Assembly (NCBI GenBank): GCA_009760885.1
Contig: CM019691.1
Coordinates: 27,155,314-27,219,313, forward strand
DNA length: 64,000 nt
DNA from: Achatina immaculata
Lineage: Eukaryota; Mollusca; Gastropoda; Stylommatophora; Achatinidae
Direction: 5' to 3'
Below the pieces are notes generated by a model. That model was not told the DNA's origin and made no database searches. It saw nothing but the letters and a program-made list of their open reading frames with translations. Positions within the stretch are counted from its first letter, which is position 1. Every line of letters starts with the position of its first letter. The translations under genes and the position numbers were made by a program. This document shows positions 11,033-23,239 of this stretch, one piece after another.

Positions 11033-11485
11033 TTGAAAAAAAAATTCGAGATGTTTCAGTCAACAGACAGCGTCGATTCAGATCAATATAAGTGGGAACG
11101 TTTAAATGTATATGTTTATGTATGTGAGCAATCACAGGTGTGCATGTGTATTTAGAATACGTATATAATGAAGATTTTATATCTTTTTGTGTATGTATAG
11201 CAAAAATTGATACATTTTCTCTCCGGAAGTACTAATCTCAACTTAGCAACCTACATAAGCTTATAGTAAGGCAAGGTAATAAGATGTGTCAGATCTCTGG
11301 GAGTCCAGAATTGAAAGAGGTAGACAGCCTTTTTTCTGTAGTGGTGTGACTGTTTTGTTTTATATTATTTTATTTTGGTTTAGTGAGAAAGAAGGACATA
11401 TAAAAGCAGTTTTCAGGAAAAGTATATGTGTTTGTTGGGAGAATGGATAGGTAGACAGACAGACAGAGAGACAGATAGATGAACA
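11033..11485. other. Gene-free stretch
   Basis: Nothing recognised apart from a GACAGACAGA-rich patch at 11453-11480 that belongs to the tail of the next element. Confidence 0.45.
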
Positions 11486-11660
11486 GATTGATTAATTGAT
11501 TGATTGATTGATCTTTATTTCAAAAGGGTTAAGAATTGGACACGCAGGCCCGTCTGACATTCTGCCCTTTATCATACATCTTTCACTCTATTCCAGACAT
11601 TCTACAAATATGCTGTTCATGTAACAGACATAATTTGTTTTTGAAACAGAGGAAGAATGA
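11486..11660 (-). mobile_element. Family E retroelement 3' end (CR1/L2-like?), minus strand
   Basis: The reverse complement carries AGAATGTCAGACGGGCC, GCGTGTCCAATTCTTAACCC, TTTTGAAATAAAGATCAATC and then (AATC)n running into TCTATCTGTCTCTCTGTCTG. It matches 46620-46775 over about 130 bp, including the block CATATTTGTAGAATGTCTGG. An AATAAA signal sits just before the tail. Non-coding 3' UTR only. Confidence 0.75.
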
Positions 11661-11940
11661 GGACTCCTGTAGCATGGGTCTTGCCCTCTCTTTGTTGGAC
11701 TATAGTGGAATGCGTGTGAATTAAGTTTGTTGCTTTTTTACTTGGTTAGTTCACATCATTTAACATGTGTAGACAGGCGTTGACCGTTAAAGATTTGTAG
11801 TTGAACGTGTGTAGACGAAAGTGGAGCGTTAAAGATTTATAGCTGAGCGTATGTGAACAAGAGATTTGATAATATAGATGAGAGCGGAAAGCAAATATGT
11901 GAAGTTATTTGAATTTTTATTAATATTATTAAGCTGATGT

Positions 11941-13042
11941 GGAATGTCTATAATTGTGTGAAAGATGAGATATAGTGGACAGAATGTCTATAATAGTGCG
12001 AAAGATGAGCTATCATGGACAGAATGTAGCGGTGTGAAAATGAGATGTAATGGACAGAATGTCTATAACAGTGTGAAAAATGAGATATAATGGACAGTAT
12101 AACAGTGTGAAAGGATGAGATATAATTGCAGAATGTGACGGTATGAAAGATGAGATATAATTGCAGAATGTGATGGTGTGAAAGATGAGATATAATTGCA
12201 GAATGTGACGGTATGAAAGATGAGATATAATTGCAGAATGTGATGGTGTGAAAGATGAGATATAATGGCAGAATGTGATGATGCGACAGATGAGATATAA
12301 TGGCAGAATGTGATGGTGTGAAAGAAGAGATATAATGGCAGAATGTGATGGTGTGAAAGATGAGATATAATTGCAGAATGTGATGGTGTGAAATATGAGA
12401 TATAATGGCAGAATGTGATTGTGTGACAGATGAAATATAATTGCAGAATGTGATGGTGTGAAAGGATGAGATATAATTGCAGAATGTGACGGTATGAAAG
12501 ATGAGATATAATTGCAGAATGTGATGGTGTGAAAGATGAGATATAATGGCAGAATGTGATGATGCGACAGATGAGATATAATGGCAGAATGTGATGGTGT
12601 GAAAGAAGAGATATAATGGCAGAATGTGATGGTGTGAAAGATGAGATATAATTGCAGAATGTGATGGTGTGAAATATGAGATATAATGGCAGAATGTGAT
12701 TGTGTGACAGATGAAATATAATGGCAGAATGTGATGATGTGAAAGATGAGATATAATGGCAGAATGTGATGATGTGAAAGATGAGATATAATGGCAGAAT
12801 ATGACGGTGTGAAAGATGAGATATAATGGCAGAATATGACGGTGTGAAAGATGAGATATAATGGCAGACTGTGACGGTGTGAAAGATGAGATATAATGGC
12901 AGAATATGACGGTGTGAAAGATGAGATATAATGGCAGAATATGACGGTGAGAAAGATGAGATATAATGGCAGACTGTGACGGTGTGAAAGATGAGATATA
13001 ATGAACAGAATGTCCATGACACTATGAAAGATGAGATATAAT
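11941..13042. repeat. Large minisatellite, 35-bp unit, about 31 copies, with higher-order repeat
   Basis: GATGAGATATAATGGCAGAA recurs every 35 bp (for example ATGAG at 12781 and 12816). Unit variants (AATTGC/AATGGC, GACGGTA/GATGGTG, GATGCGACAG, AAGAAGAGAT) appear in the same order twice: the block starting GACGGTATGAAAG at 12207 is repeated from 12488, a 281-bp higher-order period (8 units plus 1 bp). The long minus-strand frames of more than 300 codons rich in HHILPLYLIF are repeat translations. Confidence 0.95.
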
Positions 13043-14112
13043 TCTTTAACTTAAAAAAATTTTTTTTTTAAAATTGTACGTTTTCTGTCCTCCCTCCAAA
13101 TTTGGGAATTGAAAATTTTCAGTGTATGTGCGGTATCGACATGGTGCAGGGAACAGTTCAAAACACAGCAATTATTATTGGTTGAGTCTATGACATTAGA
13201 CGGAATATTTTCTTTATATTTGGTGTGGACGTCATGTGAGATTTGATGTTATGCCTCAGCATGATAATGGTCTTTTACCTGGAGGAAACTATGGTTAACT
13301 ACGCCGGGTACGTAGGGTTGCCATCCAGGCGGAGCGCAGTTATAGAGCCGCTACTCAGCAAGTCTTGGAAACGCCAACAGCTTGGCCCACGTTTTACTTG
13401 CTACATGTGGTACCGGTAGAATGGCAGGAGAGTTTGTTCTGTGAGTGTCCAACATAACGAGGAGCAAAGAAAACAGATGTAAGCAAAGGCCTATATCAGT
13501 CCAAGAAAAGCTTTGTGGGGATGTACACAAAACTCCAGGGTGACGTCTGAAAATGATCGAAAAAGAAATGATGATAATGAAGAAGTAGAAGAATAAACGA
13601 CATTTAGAAATTTTATTCACGTTTATCCGTATGTCCGTCCGTCCCGTGCCACAATAATTGAATGACTTAAAAGTTTATATAGAAAAATTGGGAAAAGGGA
13701 ATTGATTATTTCCAAGCGTCATTTGTTCCATTTGCACAGTGTAATAATGTCGTTACCAATTATCTGATAATACTGTACTGACGCCTTGTCAATTAACTTG
13801 TTTGCCCATCTCTTTTGTATTGTCATGTGCTTATCCAGAGTTCTCGACTGTCGTATTTCATTCCTCAAGGGCGTCTGCGCTGCTGTTCCCAGTGTCTGAC
13901 ACGCAGAAGTGAGCCTAATATGTTTGTGTTTGTTGCAATGAGAGATGCTTCAGTGGATAATGTTCGTGTAATTGCTGTCCTTCTGCATTTCAGTTTTAAG
14001 CAGAATTTTGTTTCCATTTTGTGACATTAGTTTTCAAGATCAGTAAGTCTGTCTTTCCGTGTTTTAAAAAAAAATTCCTTACTGTATTTCAGCTTTTCTT
14101 CTTAAGCTCAAG
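13043..14112. other. Gene-free stretch
   Basis: No gene or transposon recognised. Some non-repetitive sequence, so unknown exons cannot be excluded. Confidence 0.45.
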
Positions 14113-14665
14113 GATTCGTTGGTTGGTTTATTGATTTGTATTTGATTATTGGATTTATCTGTCTGTGCTTCTTTTTTTGGTTTATCTCTCTTTATTTGAT
14201 TGGTTGGTTTATCTTTCTTTAGTTACTCTGAGTTTTTTAAAATTGATTGGCAAACTTACCTCATTTGATTGTCTGGCTTATCTGTGTTTGTTTGATTGGC
14301 TATTTTATGGATATTTTGTTGATTGGCTGGTTTATCATTATTTTCTTGATCAGTATTTTATTGTATTGATATTTGTTTGGTTGACTGGTTTGCTTTATTT
14401 GGTTAATTGGCTGGTTTATTGATATTTGATTGATTGCTGGTTTATTGATATTTGGTTGATTGGCTGGTTTATCGATATTTGTTTGGTTGACTGGTTTATC
14501 GATATTTGCTTGATTGATTGGGTTATCTGTATTTGTTTGATTGGCTGTTTTATGTATTTTTATTTGATTGCCTGGTTTCTCTTTGGTTGGTTGGTTTATC
14601 TATTTTTGATTGATTGGGTTTGGTTTATCGGTATTTAACTGATTGACTGGTTTATCGACATTATA
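14113..14665. repeat. Degenerate minisatellite, about 27-bp T-rich unit
   Basis: Variants of GATTGGCTGGTTTATCGATA followed by TTTGTTT recur at 25-30 bp spacing across the interval. Copies are far less uniform than the neighbouring arrays, so this is an old array. Open frames rich in LFDWLVYL are artefacts. Confidence 0.8.
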
Positions 14666-15285
14666 TTGGCTAAATAGATCATTAGTAAAGTTCTTTGCAA
14701 CTATTGTATTTTGTAAAGATCTTTAAAAATAAGTCAGGTCGGAAGCGGGCTACTTTGACTTTGTTTCCTTCTCATAGCTAACTCTGCGGACTCTCTCAAC
14801 ACCCTACCACCATAGACACCTACCAACATAAACACCTACCAACATAGACACTTACCAACATAGACACCTACCATGTTCTCCAGCTTCAGATAACACGGCA
14901 GATGTTGTTTCAGTGAACAAAGCAAGGAAGGTAAAATGTTAGGAAGATAAAATGTTCGTCCGTTTTCCGCCAGCCCAGATAGCCTTCTTTAAGTCTCCGC
15001 GGTCTTTTCTCCATTTTGCTTTACCCACCTTGATTCCTTGCCGGTAAGGAGCAACACCCTATGTGAGATGTACATCTTTTTTTTTCGTCCATAAAAGTCT
15101 TCGTTTCAGGCTGATCTTGAGGCCTTTCCTGGACAGAAGGAGCACTGGAAAGTTATACAGGGTCTTGACCAGCCTTTTTTTCGTCGCTTCAGCACAGTTC
15201 CTTTATTCTCGTCCTGTTCATTTAACCATTACTTGAGATGATGTTACGAATGCAGCAAAACGGGGCAGTGCTCTGTTCCGTAAAG
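14666..15285. other. Gene-free stretch with a small 16-bp repeat
   Basis: ACCAACATAGACACCT-type copies recur every 16 bp at about 14800-14875. No gene recognised elsewhere. Confidence 0.5.
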
Positions 15286-16599
15286 TAAAAGGTCCGACAA
15301 TTAAGTAATGAGACTGGTTTTATTATGGCCAAGACAAAAATGTCATCTGTGACACAAAGCATGGAATCCAAAGAGGCAACCTTCATCTATGATCTGGCAA
15401 CTTTTCATCGCCGCCCGATAAGCAGACCACAAACAAGCTTCCATTTTGTTGACCCTGTCAGAGGTACAATGTCACGATATCAGCATGGAGCAAAAAGCTA
15501 ACATTAAATTCTGTTTAAATTCGGCAAAAGTTGAACTGAAAAATTGACACAGTTGAATTGATGCAACAGGTTTATGGGGATAATTGTTTATCTCGTGCAC
15601 AGATAATCAGGTGGAATTCACCATTCAGAAGTGGTGTGGAAACGATTACATATGCAAATAGACATTGACGCCCAATGTCTGTTCGTAATGAGGAACTCAT
15701 TGCAAAAGTCAGAGAACGGATACAAGAAGATCGTTGTTTGACTGACTATGAGGATGATGGCAGAAGAATTTGGTGTTAACCGAGAGACCATTCGTAAAAT
15801 TTTAGTGGAATATTTGGGCAAGAAAAAATTTGCTTGTCGGTGTGTACCACGTGCGTTGTCTAATGACCAAAAACATCAGCATGTTGAGTACGCAAAAGAC
15901 ATCACCAAAACGTGTCGCAGAAATAAACATTTCTTAAATGTGATTGTTGCAGAGGATGAAACATGGATTTTCCGCTATGATCCCACAACTAAACGCCAGA
16001 GTGCTCAGTGGAAGTCATCATCATCACCAAAAGGCAAAAAATTTCGTCTTCAAAAGTCAAAAGTGAAGACAATGTTGGTGTACTTCTACGACAGCAAATG
16101 AGTTATTCACAAAGAATTTATTCCAGAGGGACAGACTGCCATTGCCAAACTTTATTTAAGTATTTTAAAACGCCTATCGAAAAGGATTCTCCGACTCCGA
16201 CTCGAGTATTCACCACCTGGCAGTTTTTTCCTTCTTCATGATAATGCGGTAGTTGTACGGGAATTTTTGGCCCAAAAACAAGTGTGTGTTCTCAACCATC
16301 CACCCTATTCTCCGGATTTGTCTCGCTGAGATTATTTTCTGTTCCCAAAATTGAATTTTTACCATTGAAAGGACTCTTCTTTGACGATACTGATGACATT
16401 CAAAGGGCCGTAACATCAAGTTTAAGGGTCATACCAACAGAAAAACTACAGAGGTCGTTCCATTTTTTGTTAGAATGTGCCACTCGCTATATCAATGCAC
16501 AAGGGGCTTACTTTGAATAAAATACAGGTTTTATCTTCAAATGTTCTTTATTTTATTTTTTAAGGAATTAGTCTCATTATCTAATTGTCGAAACTTGTA
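15286..16599 (+). mobile_element. Mariner-like DNA transposon 1 (inactive), with TIRs and TA target sites
   Basis: Terminal inverted repeats of about 28 bp: left from 15288 with CGACAATTAAGTAATGAGAC, right (reverse complement, ending 16597) with CGACAATTAGATAATGAGAC. About 5 of 28 positions differ. Both ends are flanked by TA (15286-15287 and 16598-16599), the duplicated target of the Tc1/mariner superfamily. At 1.3 kb it has the normal mariner length, with one transposase gene between short UTRs. Confidence 0.92.
15485..16519 (+). pseudogene. Mariner 1 transposase, broken
   Basis: Starts MEQKANIKFCLNSAKVELK, then accumulates stops in the N-terminal HTH part. The open core (15748-16101) reads FGVNRETIRKILVEYLGKKK, LNVIVAEDETWIFRYDPTTK (first catalytic Asp in EDETW) and TKRQSAQWKSSSSPK. 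After an in-frame TGA it continues VIHKEFIPEGQTAIAKLYLS, FFLLHDNAVVVREFLAQKQ (second Asp) and HPPYSPDLSR-stop-DYF (third Asp after a stop). The HDNA to D spacing is 29 codons instead of the family's 34 because about five codons after HDNA are missing in frame. Catalytic residues are recognisable, but it cannot yield a full enzyme. Confidence 0.9.
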
Positions 16600-16828
16600 T
16601 ATGGTCCCAATTTATGTTTTTGGGCTGTAATGTGTCCCACAAACAATATCCTCCCTTCGTGCTGCATTAGCAGACTGCTTAGACGACTCCACTACAGCGG
16701 GAACGAATAGAAAAGAACTCAACCATAGAGTGAGGCAAGCAGAGTTCATTAGAAAGTACTGGAAGTTATATAAGAAGAGGGATATCTACTATCATTACGT
16801 TATAATAACATGATAGTACATGATTGTG

Positions 16829-16841
16829 AACACACACACAT

Positions 16842-16914
<73 letters not shown>
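16829..16914. repeat. Compound (CA)n-(TA)n microsatellite
   Basis: ACACACACATACACACAC to 16860, then about 26 TA units to 16914. Confidence 0.95.
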
Positions 16915-16916
<2 letters not shown>

Positions 16917-16934
16917 ATAAAGAGAGCAATAAAA

Positions 16935-17775
16935 GTTGTTTAGAGTAAGACGAAAACAATGGTAATATCAGCAAGAGTACGTAAACCAAATTGCAACATC
17001 CTTTCAAACGAGAAGACACTGACGCAAATATATATAAATCCAGTTACCTCAGAGAGACAGTAGCAGCTGATGGGAAGTGACCAGAGGAAATAAAATCACG
17101 AGTAGGTAAAGCAAAAGCAGCTTTTTTTGTGGCATGAAGGAGATACTAACAAATAAGACGTCCCTAAAAGTGAGGAAAAGAGTATTACAGTACTATATAG
17201 AACCCAGTATTGCTGTATGGTTCTCTGAAACTTGGAAATTAACAACAATGTGGCAAAGAAATTGGAAGCAAGAGAGATGTGGGTTTTGGAGAAGGAAGCA
17301 ACAAGTAGCCTGGACAAACAGAAAAACAAAGGAAGGGGTCCTCAAAGAAGTTTCAGAACAACGAAAACTAGTTAAGGTTATAAGAAAAAAAGAGCAGTAA
17401 AAGTTTCTTGGACATGTCATATAAGAAGACGTTAAGTTAGAGAACTGGAAAATTAAAGGAAGTAAGAATTTCTTGGACATGTCATATAAGAAGACGTTAG
17501 GTTAGAGAACTGGAAAATTTAAGGAAGTAAGAATTTCTTGGACATGTCATATAAGAAGACGTTAAGTTAGAGAACTGGAAAATTTAAGGAAGTAAGAATT
17601 TCTTGGACGTGTAATATAAGAAGACGTTAAATTAGAGAACTGGAAAATTGAAGGAAAAGTCGCATGGGAAAAGAAAAGCATTTAAATTTATCAGAAAGAA
17701 CGAAGGATCACAGAAGATGGAGAAGACTAATCGCTAACGCTATTCGACAGGACACTATCTACAAATATATATATA
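16935..17775 (+). pseudogene. LINE RT C-terminal fragment, same family as 1-676
   Basis: Reads KTMVISARVRKPNCN, then SYLRETVAADGK, EEIKSRVGKAKAAFFGMKEI, LTNKTSLKVRKRVLQYYIEP and WFSETWKL in shifted frames. The GHV block follows (KFLGHVI...KLENWKIKG), expanded four times in tandem, and then RRLIANAIRQDTIYK-like sequence from the terminal WxRLIADAIRQDT motif. Stops and shifts throughout. 5'-truncated. Confidence 0.8.
17402..17652 (+). repeat. 65-bp tandem repeat derived from LINE coding sequence, 4 copies
   Basis: TTCTTGGACATGTCATATAA recurs at about 17406, 17471, 17536 and 17601. The unit encodes FLGHVI plus the following ENWKI part of the LINE ORF, which shows where the minisatellite came from. 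Confidence 0.92.
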
Positions 17776-18069
17776 TATTTTTTTATATCAGTGACAAATA
17801 CTGCAAATTTTTAGTCTGGAAGTAAAGCGCGGGTCGAGTGATTATATCATACCAGAGCCGAGTTGATTCACGGGGACATGTTTTTCATAGAAACAGCACT
17901 AGTCAGAAACACATCTCATAGAGAGCTTTCAGTAAATCATGGAAAGACATTATCGCCTACGCCTCGGCGCGCTTTATGAAGACCTTAATAAAGAGCAATT
18001 TTCTTTCATATGGTGTATTATTTCCATATATTGCTGTGCGAGCTTGTTTAGATTGTTCTTTATTTTCAG

Positions 18070-18146
18070 GATGAAAATGCCAGCTATGACGTCAACGGCC
18101 ATGACCCCGACCCGCAGCCTAGATATGATTACACAAACGAAAATAG
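18070..18146 (+). CDS. Furin-like proprotein convertase, internal coding exon (77 bp)
   Basis: Furin-family convertases are calcium-dependent serine endoproteases of the secretory pathway that cut precursors after paired basic residues. This exon encodes DENASYDVNGHDPDPQPRYD followed by YTNENR of the S8B catalytic domain, between the catalytic Asp and His motifs. The SYDVN..DPDP acidic residues line up with the Asp ligands of a structural calcium site in furin (family knowledge). Boundaries are clear: acceptor TTGTTCTTTATTTTCAG ends at 18069, donor GTGAGT starts at 18147. The exon starts in phase 0 and ends with two bases (AG), which the A at 57667 completes as Arg. Which paralogue it is (furin, PC5/6 or PACE4 type) cannot be decided from 55 residues. 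The preceding exon with the DDG motif is not seen upstream. Confidence 0.88.
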
Positions 18147-20878
18147 GTGAGTTCTAAAGACCCGTTCAAAGACTTTTTCTGTGTTTTGTGTTGTATAAAG
18201 ACGGTGTGTATTGTCACGAGTGTTTCTTTGTTAGCGGTGGTTAGATTCTTTGCGCGCGCCTGCAGTTTCACATCATAGCTTATTTGGGTAGCATTATTTC
18301 CTGTAACTTTTGTTTATAGAGTAATTAAACATGGTTTTGGTGGTTGTTGGGGGAAGGGTGAGTATAAACAACCGCAGTCTTAATATTTGTCGCTAGATTT
18401 GGTTCATGGAAGATGTTTAAAAAAACTTTCCGGCAGAGGCATATATATATTTTTTTAAAAAATCTTCTGCAGATAGATAGATCTCTTCCACCTTTGCTTC
18501 CGCTACCCGTCTTCCTCCTTGCAAATGAGGGGGGAGGGAGAAGAGTAGAATAATAAGAAAACAATTTTATAACCATCATTTTACTCTTTATAAGAGTAAT
18601 CTTCTGTTGTAGTTTTCAGATAATTTTCTCAGGGATAAAATCTGTGTGGAATTATTGTGTTATATTAATGGATATTATCTGCAGCAATTTTTGTTTTCCT
18701 AGTGTGCAGTAGCAAGAGATTGGGAATAAATGGATCCTAATTTTAAAAAGAATACAAACAATCCTCGTTTAAATGACGCGGTAATTCTGAAACATATTTC
18801 CCTTCATTTTATATTTTGTCCATATTTATAAGGACTAAAAAATACACTGTGGGTTTTTTTCTTTCTTAGTTTTATTTAATAAATCACTTGCCATTTCTTT
18901 GTTCCTTCCATTGTTTTGCTGGCAGATATAAAGAAATACTGGTTTTGTTTCTGAGTATTTTTTTGTTGTTGTCGCTTCCTACGGCCAGATTTGGGACCAG
19001 AGGACCCGGCTGTAAATCGCTGTGGCCGTATGTCGGTGATTGTAGTGGGAGATCAGAGACGAAGTACAGTTCACTGCTATGCTACAACATGAATTTGACA
19101 TGTTTGTCATCACTTTAAAATACTAACAGAATGCAGATTATTAGAGTGACTTTGTGGAAATATAATCACAAAATATGAACCACAAAACTTTAAACAGAAG
19201 AATATTATTCTGTAATAGATTTTCAGTGTCACACATAAATGTACACAGGCACGTATACACACACACATGCATACATTTTGAACTCGCTAAATGATGAAGC
19301 AGTGTGCATGTTCATCTTTTTTTTCTCTTGTCTTGTGGTATGTAAATAGCAGATGTTTGGAAAATAATCACAGAATAGATCACACGGCACATTAAACAGT
19401 CCTCTGGCAACCCCGGCCGTAAGTACGTACGGCTGTAGGTTGGCCGTATAGCCGGTGCATGACCGTATATACAGTGCTTATGAAGCCATCGATAGATAGC
19501 GACATTGTTACAGATTTGTAAGATCTTTTTTCACCTTACGTTAGATTTTAAAATCAGCCTGGCACAGTTTTTTTTTAGTTTAGGAGAGGATGTGTCACTG
19601 AGGCAGGTTTGTATGCTTGTCTAGAAACTGGAGTTTAGTTTGATGAGCTTTACTTAAGCTTCAGTGATATACGAGACTGGTTGTGTATAAATCTCACCTG
19701 ATCTCTTCCCTTTATTAAAACAACACAGCCGTTCTTCTTACTATACTCTAAACCCTTTTGTTACAAAATACTACGTACATGTACGGAGTGCGCGGTAAGT
19801 GTAATGTTTACCTTAGCAGAGCGTTGTGATGTTTACCATGTATAGTGCATGTATTTACCTTGGCTAAAGATATCCCGAATCATCTTTTGTCGGTAGGCCA
19901 CCGTCTCACACTAGCATTATCTCTTGTCTTCAGCAACTGTGCCGTCGGCTGGACCTACCACGCGCAACGTTTAGGCTTTCATTTCGGGGCGTATAGCAAT
20001 TTCTGGCGTTGTTTAGGAGTTGCAGTGAACCTTACAAAAAAGATGACATAGTGATCCGGGTTGTGTGAGTCCAAGCTGGTCGGGATTTTGTTTTCCTCCT
20101 GGTTTGGCCGATGATAAAAAGGTTGATGTAATTCTACACGCTGATTAGCAGGGTGGGGAGTTGTGTGTTCTCCAGGTTAAGCAGGCCAGCAGAGAAACCT
20201 TAGATCCGCTCTGGAAAACAAGCAAACCCTCCATCCAGAAAGATGCCTTTTGCATCAAAACCCTTTAACCTCGACATGTCACGCCATGAGACTGTGTTTC
20301 TTACTTTCAACAACAACAACAACAACAACAACATGGCAGTGACATGTTTTTGTTTCTAGATTTCCTCTCAAGGCCGTCCTATTGGCTTAGAATTTTCACC
20401 TGAGGCCAGCGCTTCAAGGACGTGGATTTGTGTTGCGCTGTAGAACTTTACCTAGGTGATCTGTGTAATACTCATGCTGCCACTGTAATTTGTTCGCTCT
20501 GTCAACAGCAGTTTAGGATCGCCAAGTTAAATCCAGTTGTTCCGCAGCAATCGCATCTCCCTTATTAATATCGATTTGTTTCTTTTTACGGAGCAGATTT
20601 TCTGGGGTTTTTTTTTTCCGAAACAGGTATAAAGCAAAGGTTCTTGTCGAACTGGCATTAGTTCTGGCCTTATACAAGACGTAGTTCTGATGTAGTCATA
20701 TAAATTATAACCAGAACTAGTGTCATGGTTTTAAAAAAAAGTATGATACACAGTGACACATCGATCGTGTAAGTAAAGTTAGTGGGGGAAAACAGGGGAC
20801 GCTATTGGCTTCTGATAACGAACGTCGAAATGCCCTGTGAAGATAGGAAGCGTGATTTCGACTTTTGCTAGGCCAGAT

Positions 20879-20953
<75 letters not shown>

Positions 20954-21250
20954 TGGGTGTTGTGCGCTAATGGTCAATTATAAATATTGTTATTTTTATG
21001 CAGTGTCTGCGGGAAATTTCCATAACATGGAATCTTAGACGTACAGAAATATTGTTGCGTCTGTTGTTGTATCTCTTTGGGACTATGAGCCGAATGTTCT
21101 GGAAAGCCTTTTCTGTGAAGGTGTTGAAGCATGAGTGTTATATCGAATTGGGAGTGGGTTACCGTCGTTAGCTTGAATCGAGAAAAAAGCTTTTTGTGGC
21201 CAAATTTACTATAAGGGGAATAAATGCGACCTCTGTCCCGTTACACAGAT
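18147..21250. other. Intronic stretch without recognised elements
   Basis: AT-rich DNA with a short (AAC)n at about 20309-20333. No gene or transposon recognised over 3.1 kb, the longest relatively plain stretch of the intron. Confidence 0.5.
20881..20950. repeat. Compound (TA)n-(GA)n microsatellite
   Basis: About 19 TA units followed by about 15 GA units. Confidence 0.95.
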
Positions 21251-21505
21251 TGAGCCTGAAACTAGGAGCTGTATTGAAACCAGGCTGAGCATGCTACTAG
21301 GAGCTGTATTGAAACCAAGCTGAGCCTGCTACTAAGAGCTGTATTGAAACCAGGCTGAGCCTGCTACTAAGAGCTGTATTGAAATCAGGCTGAGCATGCT
21401 ACTAGGAGCTGTATTGAAACCAGCCGGAGCCTGCTACTAGGAGCTGTATTGAAACCAGGCTGAGCATGCTACTAGGAGCTGTATTAAAACCAGGCTCAGT
21501 CTGTT
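21251..21505. repeat. Minisatellite, 35-bp unit, about 7 copies
   Basis: CTACTAGGAGCTGTATTGAA plus ACCAGGCTGAGCCTG recurs every 35 bp (GAGCTG at 21301 and 21336). Variants are CTAAGAG, AAGCTG and AGCATG. The fourth 35-bp array in the window, of unrelated sequence. Confidence 0.93.
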
Positions 21506-21734
21506 ATTACTTTTTCTGTTGAAAAAGTGAGATACGGTCTTGGTCAGCTCTGATTCGCTGACCAAGATAATTGTAACGTCCCACTAGCACAGTTATTTAT
21601 GCTGCTTTATAAAGATGCCAGTTCGTTTTTTTCCTGAACAAAAACAGAATTCAGATATTCATATTAGAAAGAAAATCATCAAATGTCATATATTCTTCTT
21701 CTTCTTCCTCCATGGTACTTGCATTGTGTCGACG

Positions 21735-21965
21735 TTGTGCGTCTTTAGGCCGGACACATCTGACTTCGACATGGCGTTTTTTTTGCGGGGGGGGGGGGAA
21801 CCTGGTTCACCATCTGATCGCGGTCCCTTTTCCATTGACTAGACTACCCTGTCTGTTTCTAGGAGCACCACTGGGAGGCAGAACAGAGTCTTGATCAACT
21901 GTGGTTCCCGCGCCAACCCTGACGCAGGCAGCCAGCCAACTTATGGGTTGCCGAACTCGTTCAGC
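21735..21965 (+). repeat. Interspersed repeat shared with 45935-46125
   Basis: Blocks such as ACAGAGTCTTGATCAACTGT and TTTCTAGGAGCACCACTGGG, followed by ACTTATGGGTTGCC, recur in reverse orientation at 45935-46125 with moderate divergence. It may be UTR of an unidentified retroelement. A G-run interrupts it at 21786-21799. Confidence 0.5.
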
Positions 21966-22955
21966 TTGAGTAGTGCATCTTCATGCCCCCAGGAAAAAAA
22001 AAACCAAACTATTTCTTCTGGTTTGCCAAACATTGCCACAGAGTTAATATTTTAATCAAGAGTGCAACTGGAAATTGAAATGCTCAACTAGCAATTTCCG
22101 TCTAATACGTAATGTCTCTGCATCCTCTTGCGAAAGTGCAAGACTGCGTTAGGGTTAAAATAATCTCTAATTTGGTGTCACATCTGGGTCAGGAACAAGC
22201 AGTCCGCTTCATGTATTCCTGTTTATTATCGCTGTCTGTTGTCGGAGAATGGGAGAGTTTGCAGCAACACCGTGTACATAATCTGTCTAGCTTAACCAGG
22301 GTGGGTTTTGTTTTTTCGTGGCCTTCACTATATAAATAGTTATAACGCCACTGTCTTATTTATGCTTTTAACGAATATTCATATTCGGCCACATATGAAT
22401 TTAAATTTTCGTATTCAGTCGAGTACTTGAGTATCCATCGAATTCTTCGTATGAAATGTTGTGAGTACTGGCTTGATATTCCCAAGGTAATTCTTTGACA
22501 TGATAGGACTTCTTTTATGTTTGCCGCTGCTTCATAAATCGTGCAGCTTTCTTTTTAAGTTGTATAATATGACAAAAGGGACCAGAAACGGAACAAAGAG
22601 ATCATAAACGTTCAGTGTGAAAGCACATACAAACAAAAAAAAAGCAATGGACGAGTTCTGGCGCTGCTATGCTTTTGAAAATTGGTCAGAAACCGTCTCC
22701 TGACATATAACAGAGGGTTCATGAACCGCGACCCCGAGGAATATGGGCAGATGGGTATCTTAAGGAAGGTCAGTACCGTATTTGGACTTGATTTCCAGGG
22801 TTAGGGGTAAGTGACACTAGTTGTTACCTGAGCCATCAAGTTGAATTACTTGTTTGACGTCCAAACTAAAAGGATTTCTGCCAGCAAGGTGCAATTTTTT
22901 TTATTTATCTGTTGTTTAGCTATTTTGGTTGTACTTGGTGCTATCTCCAATGAGG
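21966..22955. other. Gene-free stretch
   Basis: No coding or element homology recognised. Confidence 0.45.
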
Positions 22956-23195
22956 GATATTAAAAGAGGACATTTATCGCTCTTCAAAACACCTAAAGAA
23001 GCTGTGGAGAGGAACAGATAGAAGTACAAAGATAAGATTTTTACGGGCATGCATCTTTCCCATCGCAACAGATGCCTGTGAGACCTGGACACTTTACAAA
23101 ACAGTTGAGAAACACATAATTATTTTGAATGCAAATGCTACAAATACCATGGACACAAAAAAAAGAACAGATATATATGCAGGAAACTCTCTACC
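22956..23195 (+). pseudogene. LINE family B, RT thumb fragment
   Basis: Translation gives LWRGTDRSTKIRFLRACIFP, IATDACETWTLYKTVEKHI and, after small shifts, TMDTKKRTDIYA. This is the segment just upstream of the ISILQELNIEEGW block seen in the 34285 copy. No 3' end is attached; it is cut before the tRNA-derived SINE at 23240. Confidence 0.75.
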
Positions 23196-23239
23196 GTAGA
23201 GAGCGGAACAACAACACAACTCCTTCATATCATCAGAGG

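Noticed and set aside
12013..13022. Minus-strand open frames of more than 300 codons
   Set aside because: They are translations of the 35-bp array; several frames are open with the same peptide because 35 is not a multiple of 3.
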